DNA from: Paenibacillus sp. P25
Lineage (GTDB): Bacteria > Bacillota > Bacilli > Paenibacillales > NBRC-103111
DNA: 64,000 nucleotides
Assembly: GCA_024704175.1 (NCBI GenBank)
Contig: CP085629.1
Coordinates: 7,004,001 to 7,068,000, forward strand
Direction: 5' to 3'
In this document: positions 55,130 through 63,144 of the stretch, piece after piece
Layout: the number at the start of each line of letters is the position of its first letter
Numbering within the stretch: position 1 is the stretch's first letter
Notes under the pieces: model-generated
What the model was told of the DNA's origin: nothing
Seen by the model: only the letters and a program-made list of their open reading frames with translations
The model's database searches: none
Program-made: the position numbers and the translations under genes

Positions 55130-56486
55130 ATGATGAACAAAAGAGCGGCAATGGCAATAGCTCTAGCTTTGTGTGTATGCATTTACGGCTGGGAGGGGGC
55201 CTCATCAGCGGTCGCTTCGGCCGAGGCGGACACGACGAAGCCTAGCGCGAACACCATTACTTTATTTGAGGACACGACCTTACTGGGGGGAGTGGGGGAA
55301 CGCTCGGGACCCTGGGCCCCCAAACGGTTACGATACTTCAAACCGGCCAGCGAAGAATCGGACATGGCGAAGGGTATATGGTGCCGGATTACCTGATCGA
55401 TACCTGGGCGGGCAAGGCGTGGATTGTGCCGGGCAACGCGCCGCTTGGAGAACAGGTTCCGGTGGAAGCGAATCTGGAGTTCTTCCAAGAGACACCTATT
55501 TATCTCGACCCGGGCCTCACCAGGCCGACATGGATTCGGCTGGCACCGCAAACCGTCAAAGTGAAGGCCAAGTGGGACCGCCGCTACTTGATCGAGACGC
55601 CGAACGGCGACCGATGGATTGAACCGTGGTACGATGCGATATACGGGTTGAAGGAGGTTCGCCGGGGGATTCTGTTGAATCGCAATACAGAGTCGCTTCG
55701 TTCCCCATTTACGGCTTGGGTACAGGAGCTTTCTTGACCCCCCAGCAGGTTGCGGTGAATGAAGTCTGGCGCGATTGGCACCGCACCGATTCATGGCTCG
55801 GTCCGGTCTGGTTCAGGCTTCATGGCCTGGATGCGGCCGACGGCCAGGATCAAATCGAGGTCGGTCTCTCGAATAGGACCTATGATCGTGCAGCCGGGAA
55901 AACCTTTATAAACGCCAAAGTACAGACGGGACCCGGTCTAAGCGGGAGCAAGGAACTGGTGCAGACGGGCTTCAGCGTCTGGTTCTATAACGAGCAGGGC
56001 GAGCGCATCGGCGTTTCGGACGGAGTGACTGCAAGCCTTACGAATGGCCAGCCGCAGGATGTCCGGCTGTCGGTGGATGGCGATGTTACCCGTTATGCTT
56101 ACGCTACCGTTCATATCGGGATGCTGCAGGGCCGGATTCAAAGCGAGGTCGATCCGTCCGCTTCTATGGAGATCGCGGATCCAGCCAAGCCGGGAGTACG
56201 TATCGGCGCCGTTCGCGTCAGACAGGAAGGGGAATACATCGTCGTACAAGGACAATTCGAAGCGGATATGAAAGGCCCGAACCGGGTGAAAGGCATGCTG
56301 TCGTTCCTGGATGCGGATGGCAAGGTGCTGGGAAAAGCCCCGCTGGAATTTGTCACTGACGCAAGCTACTCCGGCAAGGGAAATTTGCGCGCTTTTGAAT
56401 CGGTATTTTCCGGAGACGTGTCGGGCTATACCCGGGTTCAGCTGGAAGTAACTTCGGTGGAGGGAGCGGGGCGACCGAATAGTTAA
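55130..56486 (+). CDS. Hypothetical secreted protein with SH3-like and beta domains, two frameshifts
   Basis: Starts at ATG 55130 or 55133 behind GGTGAAGGGAG. Signal peptide KRAAMAIALALCVCIYGW, cleavage near VASAEA. After a break near 55300 (G-runs) the protein reads TLGPQTVTILQTGQ then YMVPDYLIDTWAGKAWIVP and IETPNGDRWI, which look like SH3-like repeats. After a second break near 55700 it reads FLTPQQVAVNEVWRDWHRTD and a C-terminal beta domain ending EGAGRPNS. The total is about 452 residues. It is probably a wall-associated or extracellular protein of unknown function, and one of several secreted proteins in this stretch. Confidence 0.6.
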
Positions 56487-56500
56487 AGCATGCCCGTAAG

Positions 56501-57160
56501 ATGATGGAGGAGAATGCGCGGGGAAAACAAGAAGAGCTGCGGCTGGAGTGGCTTGCCGACGAGGAAGAATGGAAAAAGACACGTAATCAACTGGAAGCGA
56601 ACGCCGTTGTAAGATTGCAGGTGCGCCGGGGAGAACGGGCTTTGATGCTCGTCAAAGTGGTGGCCACCGCACACAAGGATGATGAGTTGGACAGCCTTTT
56701 GCAGGAGGCTCTGAAGCCGGTATATTATGAGGACGAGTTTTTCGGCACCTTCGGGCTGGAAAAGTCGGTTAAGCTGTTCGAGAAGAGCATCTCCTGGGCC
56801 AGGGAAGAAGGCACGCTGTATTTTAACTGGGATGAAGACGGGCAGCAGATGAAGGCTTCCCTGCAAACCGCCTTTGCGCTCTTCCGGGATCCAGAGGAAT
56901 GGAGTGCCAAGATTCGGGCATATGCCGCGGAAGAACTGGTAGGGCTGGCCAACAACTGGCCGCAGGATAACGAGGAAGCGGAGATCGGTGAGATTACCAA
57001 AGAAATGTTCATTCATTTCATGGAGCTGGACAGCATTAGCGTTTATCCGGACGGCGATTTTGAAATCTTCTTTTTCGATGGAGATATGTTTTGGGGGCAT
57101 TCGCTCATCGTAAGGGGAAATACGAACGGCACTTTCGAATCGGCTGAAATAGCAGGGTAG
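56501..57160 (+). CDS. DUF2262 domain-containing protein
   Basis: A 219-residue cytosolic protein with no signal peptide. The second half shows the DUF2262 pattern: DEFFGTFGLEKSVKLFEKSI, then AAEELVGLANNWPQDNEEAE, and the ending SVYPDGDFEIFFFDGDMFWG. DUF2262 proteins are often found near toxin-immunity or secretion loci in Firmicutes, but no function is established. The start is ATG 56501/56504 with a weak ribosome binding site, 15 bases after the secreted-protein gene, so it may be co-transcribed. Confidence 0.75.
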   Translation: MMEENARGKQEELRLEWLADEEEWKKTRNQLEANAVVRLQVRRGERALMLVKVVATAHKDDELDSLLQEALKPVYYEDEFFGTFGLEKSVKLFEKSISWAREEGTLYFNWDEDGQQMKASLQTAFALFRDPEEWSAKIRAYAAEELVGLANNWPQDNEEAEIGEITKEMFIHFMELDSISVYPDGDFEIFFFDGDMFWGHSLIVRGNTNGTFESAEIAG

Positions 57161-57204
57161 CTGGGGCCGCAAGTCGCCGGTTTGATGGAAAAGGGGTACC
57201 GTAT

Positions 57205-57584
57205 CTGAAAAAAACAGCCATAATTGTTGGGGCACTGATCCTATCCGCCGCGGCGGCTCTGATTTCTGCGAAGTATGGGGATGAAACGAGGAACCATGCA
57301 GACCCGCAGGAGTTTGGGTTTAAAGGTCGTATCGCCAAGATCGAACAGGTAACCGGCAAGGTGGATGGGATCAGGATCGGGTATTCGTTGGCCGTTCAAG
57401 CGGAGTCGTCCGGGGAAACGCGGACCTTTGCCGTTACCGATTACAGCAGAATGTATAAAAAGAGGTGCAGGACACCCGAATTTCCATCTCTGCAGATGAG
57501 CTTCAGGTCGGTCAAGAGGTCCAGGTTTGGGGGAGATTCGCATCGAATCATGTGGTGGAAGCTTCCCAAGTGGAGGTGCAGTAG
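57205..57584 (+). CDS. Small exported protein, frameshifted, CTG or lost start
   Basis: The N-terminus LKKTAIIVGALILSAAAALI is a signal peptide or anchor. The codon at the proper distance from AAAAGGGG is CTG (57205), so the true start may be a mis-called TTG/ATG. The outside domain runs KGRIAKIEQVTGKVDGIRIG, an OB-fold-like strand pattern. An A-run near 57460 is one base short; MYKK continues as EVQDTRISISADELQVGQE and stops at 57584, for a total of about 126 residues. It resembles small YobA-like exported proteins. Confidence 0.5.
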
Positions 57585-57690
57585 GCAAAAGCGGCCAAAC
57601 CGGCAGACCCCTCTGCCGGCTTGTTCCGTAACACGACGGTGCTGCAGACCGTCTCTGCTTGATGTGGGTGCTGCGGCGATATCCCAACCC

Positions 57691-58330
57691 CTAGATCGTT
57701 GCAAGGATAAAAGATTCGATCAGATCTGCGACCATACCGGCGCCTCTGCGGTTCAAGTGAATATTGTCGATGGTTAGCTGCAAGCCGCGCCTGGCAGAGA
57801 TCGAATCCAAATCGCGGCTTAACATGAAATGCTGCATGGATGCGGTCGACGACTGATATAGCCCCGGCCGGTATGGATAACCGGACGGTTTATTTTGCGA
57901 CTCGAGATACGCCTTCATCCGTTCGTTCAACGGCAAGTAGGCCACGCCGTGTGCTTGGGCGACACCGCTTATGATGGCGCTGTATTCCCCGGTACGTCTA
58001 TTGGCTTCCAAGTCTATCTCTTCTCCGATAACCGGAAAGGACAAGAGGGCTATATGTGCCGTTGTCCGTTCCTTGAGTTCCTTCACGATGGCGCTCAGGT
58101 TTTCTTTGTACCAATCGGGTGACGGGGTGACGGGAATTGATTTAAAAAGACGCAGTAATCGTCTATTCTTTGGACTAAGTGTTGAGTTGGCATCGTTGGT
58201 TCTGATCAATATCGTGACAAAATCAGGGTTTTGAGCGATCACTCCGTTTAATCGATTCCGCAGGTGAAAGGCTACATCATAGTTGACTCCGGCAAAACTG
58301 CATCCGAGGACCGTAGCGGATTTACTCTTG
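57691..58330 (-). pseudogene. SGNH/GDSL hydrolase, N-terminus degenerate
   Basis: An intact 183-codon frame from 58242 contains DFVTILIRTNDANSTLSP (block III, normally GTND, here RTND) and the C-terminal catalytic DNIHLNRRGAGMVADLI with Asp and His. Upstream, from 58310, the frame reads SATVLGCSFAGVNYDVAFHL, which aligns with the nucleophile block where GDS is expected but GCS is found. Stops and frame changes lie just before it and no start codon is clear. The gene is probably decayed or badly sequenced at its 5' end. Confidence 0.6.
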
Positions 58331-58595
58331 GGAAGCTGCTTTCAGCGTGCGTTCCAATTGAATTTTTTAGGTAAAGAGGAGTCAGGGGAAGAACGGCTTG
58401 AATTTGCAAATCGTATGTTGGATACGTTATTTTCGGGATAAGCATAAGAGTAAGAGCCTTATATAAAAAAACGGGGTTCATTCATTTTATTTTTTAGAAA
58501 AAATGGTTGTGGAATGTAGAAATCGTTATCCTTAAATCGACTTTATCATGTGAGAGAAAATCACAAAACCAAACACAGTAAAGGAGCAAACAACC

Positions 58596-58943
58596 ATGCA
58601 TTTCACCCTTATGTTTTACGAGAGCCCTGAGGACTTCGCCGCACGAAAGGATCCGGCCAAGCAGCAGGAATACCTCGCAGGCTGGTCCCATTATGTAAAT
58701 GCACTTCGCGAATCCGGAGTCGTTGTCAGCGGTTTTGGCCTCCATGCTCCTGAAACGGCTGCGACCGTAGTACGTCGTAATGGCGAGATGCTTGTGGAAG
58801 ATGGTCCGTTTTCCGAGACCAAGGAACAGATCGGCGGTTTATTCGTTATTGATGTCCCCGACCTTGAAACAGCTCTTGAGTGGGCTTCAAGAGGCCCTGT
58901 TAATGCGGTTGAAGTCCGGGAAAATCTTCTGCCTATGAAGTGA
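58596..58943 (+). CDS. YCII/DGPF domain protein, ECF42 partner
   Basis: A 115-residue YciI-like dimeric alpha-beta protein with the signature EDGPFSETKEQIGGLFVI. Its start MHFTLMFYESPEDFAARKD follows AAGGAG. DGPF-domain genes are the usual neighbour and proven or predicted target of ECF42 sigma factors, and the sigma gene follows only 4 bases later. Such proteins are thought to bind or convert small molecules; the function is not defined. Confidence 0.88.
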   Translation: MHFTLMFYESPEDFAARKDPAKQQEYLAGWSHYVNALRESGVVVSGFGLHAPETAATVVRRNGEMLVEDGPFSETKEQIGGLFVIDVPDLETALEWASRGPVNAVEVRENLLPMK

Positions 58944-58947
58944 TCAT

Positions 58948-60180
58948 ATGATGAACGCCCACAATATGATCGAGCAGACCGCGCGTGATGCTTACGGAAG
59001 GTTAGTTTCCTATCTGACCCTAAACTGGCGAGACTTTGAGGCTGTAGAGGATGCGCTCGCGGACGCGTTTGTCGCCGCATTAGAATCGTGGCCGAAGGCC
59101 GGCATTCCGGATAAACCGGAATCCTGGTCGCTTAAAGTAGCCAGACGGAAGCTTATCGACCGCGCCCGCCGTGAACGTGTTTCCGAACGGGCCATGCCGG
59201 CGCTGATCGCCCTGTCGGAAGAATCTGAGCAAATGTCGTCCACTGACGCTGCATTTCCCGATGAACGAGTAAACATGCTATTTCTTTGTACACATCCGGC
59301 CATCGATCCGTCGATACGAACACCGCTTATGCTTCAGACCGTGCTCGGAATGGATGCCTCTCGCATAGCGTCCGCATTCGTTGTAAAACCCTCTACGATG
59401 GGGCAGCGACTTACCCGGGCTAAGGCAAAAATCCGCACCGAACGCCTTACGTTCACAATGCCCGATGCCGAGGAACTGCCCGGTCGTCTAGATGCCGTTC
59501 TTGAAGCCATTTATGCAGTATACGGCGGCGGATGGGACGATTTGACAGGCGTAGATCCTCGCAGGAAGGGATTGGTCCACGAGGCCCTTTATCTGGGCAA
59601 GCTTCTTGCGAACTATTTGCCTGACGAACCTGAAGTTCAAGGACTTCTAGCTCTGATGCTGCATTGCGAGGCCCGGCGAGAAGCCCGGATGGATGCATCG
59701 GGAAGCTATATTCCTCTGTCCGAACAGGATACTACACGTTGGTCAACTCTAATGATCATGGAAGCGGAACATTGTCTTCGAATAGCATCGCAATCTAAAC
59801 GGATCGGGCGGTTCCAGCTCCTCGCGACCATACAATCGGTACATGCCCAGCGAGCGCGGACAGGGGTCATCGAATGGAAAGAAATCGCCTTGCTGTATGA
59901 GGGGCTAGCCCAACTTAGTCCTACTATTGGAGTACTGGTCGGACGAGCAGCGGCGGTTGCTGAGGGATATGGAATGGAACGGGGCTTTGCGCTGCTTGAA
60001 TCTGTGCCTCGCGATAAAATCGAGAGTTACCAGCCTTATTGGGCGCTTAAAGCCTATTTGCACATGCAATTGGGGAGACATGAGGAAGCCCGTTCGGCTT
60101 ATAGTCGTGCCATTGGACTCTGTGAAGATCCGTCCATCCGGCAATTTTTATATCAACAAGCTAAGCAAATTAATCCTTAA
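58948..60180 (+). CDS. RNA polymerase sigma factor, ECF42 type with TPR-like C-terminal domain
   Basis: A 410-residue sigma factor. Region 2 is WRDFEAVEDALADAFVAALE; region 4 is around LMLQTVLGMDASRIASAFVV. It is followed by about 220 residues of the DUF6596/TPR-like extension (EAIYAVYGGGWDDLTG, later LKAYLHMQLGRHEEARSAYS). ECF42 factors have no anti-sigma and depend on this extension for activity. The start is ATG 58948 (or 58951), nearly overlapping the YCII gene, so one operon. In the actinobacterial ECF42 systems studied, the sigma factor activates its own YCII gene. Confidence 0.9.
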   Translation: MMNAHNMIEQTARDAYGRLVSYLTLNWRDFEAVEDALADAFVAALESWPKAGIPDKPESWSLKVARRKLIDRARRERVSERAMPALIALSEESEQMSSTDAAFPDERVNMLFLCTHPAIDPSIRTPLMLQTVLGMDASRIASAFVVKPSTMGQRLTRAKAKIRTERLTFTMPDAEELPGRLDAVLEAIYAVYGGGWDDLTGVDPRRKGLVHEALYLGKLLANYLPDEPEVQGLLALMLHCEARREARMDASGSYIPLSEQDTTRWSTLMIMEAEHCLRIASQSKRIGRFQLLATIQSVHAQRARTGVIEWKEIALLYEGLAQLSPTIGVLVGRAAAVAEGYGMERGFALLESVPRDKIESYQPYWALKAYLHMQLGRHEEARSAYSRAIGLCEDPSIRQFLYQQAKQINP

Positions 60181-60203
60181 GTCGTAACATAGCACCAATT
60201 CGA

Positions 60204-60407
60204 GGAGGCGACCCATACTATCTCGTGGCCGAACTGGATTGGGACAGTATGGAAGACATCAACAAAGCATTTCAGTCACCGGAAGGAAGAGCAGTTGCCG
60301 AAGATGTTGATAGCCTTGAAAGGCTGAGTCCAGGCGTGCACAGCATGATATATGAACTTGAGGAGACAAGCATCTTGAGGGACGGATACGATCGTTTTCT
60401 CCGATAG
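60204..60407 (+). pseudogene. EthD family protein, C-terminal fragment
   Basis: The frame reads GGDPYYLVAELDWDSMED, then AFQSPEGRAVAEDVDSL and VHSMIYELEET. This matches the last 60 residues of EthD-type dimeric barrel proteins (PPYHLVAEL, SPEGQAVAADV). The first 40 residues of the family are missing and replaced by 24 bases after the sigma stop. An internal GTG at 60225 could start a 60-residue product, but it would lack half the fold. It is best seen as a truncated remnant. Confidence 0.6.
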
Positions 60408-60414
60408 CTTAGGT

Positions 60415-60446
60415 AAGGCCGCCCGATCAATCCCTCGGCGGCCTCA
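60415..60446. terminator. Hairpin between ECF42/EthD and the leftward fragment
   Basis: AAGGCCGCC / GGCGGCCT with a 13-base loop. The T-tract is weak (CATTCC) on the + strand. Confidence 0.5.
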
Positions 60447-60464
60447 TTCCCTTATCTGAACACT

Positions 60465-60635
60465 TTAAACGGCTTTTATATTGTTGATCTCGATGATAGC
60501 TTCTTTGCCCTCCAGCGGCGGGTTGCTCCCGAAAACAAACCGGCAATCCTCTGTAGGAAAGCCTGCTACCTCCTCAAGATTCTTGGCATCATAAGTCCCC
60601 AGCAAGCGCTCCAAATCCAATTTTTTATGTGCCAT
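60465..60635 (-). CDS. Short NTF2/SnoaL-like fragment, 56 aa
   Basis: From ATG 60635 the peptide reads MAHKKLDLERLLGTYDAKNL, then PTEDCRFVFGSNPPLEGKEA, and stops at 60465. The FGSNPPLEGKEAI piece is characteristic of SnoaL-like/NTF2 proteins, normally 110-130 residues, so the C-terminal half is missing. No ribosome binding site is obvious. It could be a truncated gene or a frameshifted one; I see no continuation in the other frames. Confidence 0.45.
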   Translation of the reverse strand: MAHKKLDLERLLGTYDAKNLEEVAGFPTEDCRFVFGSNPPLEGKEAIIEINNIKAV

Positions 60636-60653
60636 TTGAGCTTCTCATCAATC

Positions 60654-61094
60654 TTAAAATAATGATTCCGATGTTACCGTGTAATACCCGATTTTGTTGT
60701 CCCATGTATATACATACACCTTCGCCTCGGCGTACCTTGCAAGGGTTGTTGTCGTGAAACGGATCCTGGTCCCGTCATCTACAATTTCCACGAGGAAATC
60801 GCTTGGCTTACCGACGCTGGAGATGACTTTGACCGATTTGACCATTTTCTTTACGGCCGGCGGCAGGTCCATCGTTTCGGTGGAGACCGGGGTTCCGTTG
60901 ATTAAGTCGGCCCTTCCCAGTTCGCCGAGAATGATGGGGATGGGAAGGCCTCTGTAATTCGGTTCTGTGAATGTGCCGTCCTTCACCTTCGGATTCGGCA
61001 CAACGGCGGCTTGCGCGCTCAGCGGGATGCTAAGAATTGCGGCGGCGGCCAGGGAGACCGCGGACATTTTGACGGTTTTGCTTACGTTTAACAT
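60654..61094 (-). CDS. Hypothetical secreted protein of the divergent LERG locus
   Basis: Start ATG 61094 lies 9 bases after GGAGG (ATG 61100 is too close). The signal peptide MSAVSLAAAAILSIPLSAQA has a clear AXA cleavage site. The mature part is about 110 residues, without cysteine: VVPNPKVKDGTFTEPNYRGL, a Lys/Val-rich middle, then a beta-rich end IRFTTTTLARYAEAKVYVYT. I recognise no family. Its promoter region carries, in leftward orientation, the same dyad element that lies before the divergent LERG-repeat gene, so the two are probably co-regulated. Confidence 0.65.
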   Translation of the reverse strand: MLNVSKTVKMSAVSLAAAAILSIPLSAQAAVVPNPKVKDGTFTEPNYRGLPIPIILGELGRADLINGTPVSTETMDLPPAVKKMVKSVKVISSVGKPSDFLVEIVDDGTRIRFTTTTLARYAEAKVYVYTWDNKIGYYTVTSESLF

Positions 61095-61172
61095 GATCAT
61101 ATTCCTCCATTTTCGTTTGGTTTGGGTTGAACTTCCGTTCCACAGGTCATATCGTAAAAAGATCCATCGCGA

Positions 61173-61204
61173 AGAAGATATACTCGATCCTTTGAGTATA
61201 AAGC
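61173..61204 (-). promoter_or_regulatory. Dyad promoter element, leftward copy
   Basis: On the minus strand: GCTTTATACTC, eight bases, then GAGTATATCTTC. The inner arms TATACTC / GAGTATA form an inverted repeat. The left end lies 80 bases before the start codon of the secreted protein at 61094. The rightward copy at 61277 has identical outer parts. Confidence 0.6.
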
Positions 61205-61276
61205 CCCCCAAGTGGCTTATTTTCCTCATAAAAAAAGACCCTCCGCAGTCCCGATGGCCGAGATCCAATTTCCGTT

Positions 61277-61307
61277 GCTTTATACTCGGAAATCCAAGTA
61301 TATCTTC
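61277..61307 (+). promoter_or_regulatory. Dyad promoter element, rightward copy
   Basis: GCTTTATACTC, eight bases, then AAGTATATCTTC. Only the central eight bases and one arm position differ from the leftward copy at 61173-61204. TTGCTT (61275-61280) and TATATC (61299-61304) could be -35 and -10 boxes within it. It is 66 bases upstream of the LERG-repeat start. Confidence 0.6.
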
Positions 61308-61372
61308 CCTCTGAAGCCGTGCTGTATGATAAGTCCCGTCAAACCATTCCCATTCGGTAAAGGAGAATTGCG

Positions 61373-61641
61373 ATGAGAAACAGGATGAAGGCTCTGTTGA
61401 TTGCAAGTTTGATCGGAGGGGCGGGAGCGGCGTAAGCCGGCGAGATGGTTTTGGAACGCGGGCAGTATGAAGGAGGCGTGATGCTTGAGCGAGGTCAGTA
61501 TGCAGGCAGCATGATCCTCGAGCGAGGAAAGCTGGCAGGGGGCGTGATGCTGGAACGCGGACAGCTCACTAGTGGTGTGATCCTGGAGCGGGGGCTTACC
61601 GAGGCATGATCCTCGAGCGCGGGCAGCACACTGCCGTATAG
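61373..61641 (+). CDS. Secreted LERGQ tandem-repeat protein, in-frame stop after signal peptide and one frameshift
   Basis: ATG 61373 has AAAGGAG upstream. The signal peptide reads MKALLIASLIGGAGAA, then TAA (61433-61435), then AGEMVLERGQYEGG. If the TAA were CAA the site would be the normal A-Q-A cleavage signal. After it come six 11-residue units built on xGxMxLERGQY: EMVLERGQY, GVMLERGQY, SMILERGKL, GVMLERGQL, GVILERG and GMILERGQH. A single-base break near 61595 leads to the stop at 61641. The repeats are also visible as a 33-base period in the DNA. I know no such family. It could be a real gene with a nonsense mutation, a recoded gene, or a new pseudogene. Confidence 0.5.
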
Positions 61642-61717
61642 CAGTGCGCAGGGAGCCTACCTTCGATGGAGCGCAAGGTCAGCCGCTTCCGGCAACTATG
61701 TTCCCGGCACTGCCGGC

Positions 61718-63121
61718 TTAGTCCTTCAGCGGAAGCACTAAACCGATCGTCGTGCCTTTGCCCGCTTCCGTCGCCAGCACCTTGATCGAGCCGGCGTGCT
61801 TCTGCAGCACATTGTAGCAGTAGCTCAGCCCAAGGCCGCTGTGCACCGACCCGCTGCTTTTGGTAGAGAAGAAGGGAGTGAACACATGGCCCACCATTTC
61901 CTTTGGGATGCCTTGGCCTTCGTCCCGGACGGTGATGTGCAGGCGGCCGCCCCTGGCCATCGTCTGAATCTCAATGGTCCCCCTGCCGGAGGTCATCGCC
62001 TCCATCGCGTTAAGACATAAATTGTTAAGCACTTCGGCCAGGTGGTGCGGGTCGCAGCTTACCTCCAAGTCGCACAGGTAGGTGCAGCGGATGGATATTC
62101 CTTTGCTCTCGGCAAGCGGCTGCAGCTGCGCCGCGATGGAATCGACCAGGAGGTTCACACGGACCGGTTCTTTCTTTAATACAATCTCTTCAGTCTGATC
62201 GCCGATCTTCCGGAACAGCGCCGTCATTCGGTCGGTGATTTGGAACAAGTGCATGACCGTTTCTTTGGCCGCCGCTTTCTCATCCCGATCCAGCAAATGC
62301 TGTACTTGTTCCCCGATCAAATTGATCTTGACCACTTCATTCTTCAGCGCATGGTTAAGAATGGCCGTACCCTTGGTCAACGCACGAATCGAATAATCCA
62401 GCTTTTGCTGTTCAATCTTTAACCGGACCCCAAAAATCCCGTACCGCAGCGCAAAAATGACGAACAGTATCAGGATCCACAGGACGATCAAGGAGTTTGC
62501 ATTCCAATGGTTGCCGTTCGCGAACATAATGTCCTTGTCGTCGATCGTGACGGAAGCCACGCTGTAAAAGTCGGATACGTAGGCCAGCAGAAGAGCCGTG
62601 TTCACTATGGCGCCGGTACGAAGCATATTGCGTTTCAGCACGGCATTGGACTCCCGGATAGAACCGATGACGTAGCAGGTAACCCCGGCAAGAAAATAGA
62701 CAGCCGTCCAGACGGCGATGAGCTGCACGTTCAGAACCGTTACCGGATAGTAGCCGGGCTGGGAAAGAAGGGACCAGAGCGGAATTACGAAGGCCGCAAG
62801 ACCGATCCATACGGTTGTCCGCTTGGCGAACAGACCGCTGATCATCACCGATTTCATCAGAAAGGTATAGAAAATCAAATGATAGTACAAATGAATGGCG
62901 GCGATTCCGATGACTCGTCCGGTTTCGAGCAGAAGGGAAGGCGCTACGGTATGTTCCCGCAAAAAAGGCAGGATGACGTGGATCATCGACACGGAGAAGC
63001 TGGCGCAGCCGCCCAGCAGGAAGAGCGCCGCCGTCCAGTGCACATAACCGGTGCCGCGGGCATGGCGCCATATGATGAAGCTTATCGTCCATAGGGTGAG
63101 GAACATCAGGATAAACAGCAT
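61718..63121 (-). CDS. Membrane sensor histidine kinase
   Basis: A 467-residue kinase. ATG 63121 follows AAAGGACC; the longer frame to 63262 overlaps the regulator gene. The first 230 residues have about seven hydrophobic helices (starting FILMFLTLWTISFII), a multi-pass input domain without a large outer loop. The phospho-accepting His lies in TAILNHALKNEVVKI. The ATPase boxes are NNLCLNAMEAM, VRDEGQGIP and HSGLGLSYCYN. It is downstream of the response regulator by 23 bases, leftward. A multi-TM input suggests sensing of a lipid, peptide or membrane state. Confidence 0.88.
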   Translation of the reverse strand: MLFILMFLTLWTISFIIWRHARGTGYVHWTAALFLLGGCASFSVSMIHVILPFLREHTVAPSLLLETGRVIGIAAIHLYYHLIFYTFLMKSVMISGLFAKRTTVWIGLAAFVIPLWSLLSQPGYYPVTVLNVQLIAVWTAVYFLAGVTCYVIGSIRESNAVLKRNMLRTGAIVNTALLLAYVSDFYSVASVTIDDKDIMFANGNHWNANSLIVLWILILFVIFALRYGIFGVRLKIEQQKLDYSIRALTKGTAILNHALKNEVVKINLIGEQVQHLLDRDEKAAAKETVMHLFQITDRMTALFRKIGDQTEEIVLKKEPVRVNLLVDSIAAQLQPLAESKGISIRCTYLCDLEVSCDPHHLAEVLNNLCLNAMEAMTSGRGTIEIQTMARGGRLHITVRDEGQGIPKEMVGHVFTPFFSTKSSGSVHSGLGLSYCYNVLQKHAGSIKVLATEAGKGTTIGLVLPLKD

Positions 63122-63144
63122 CGGATCAGGTCCTTTGGCTACCG

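Noticed and set aside
61174-61307. MITE with 30-bp terminal inverted repeats
   Set aside because: The inverted pair could look like a transposon, but no target-site duplication is visible, each copy is itself a dyad, and both are at promoter distance from divergent genes.
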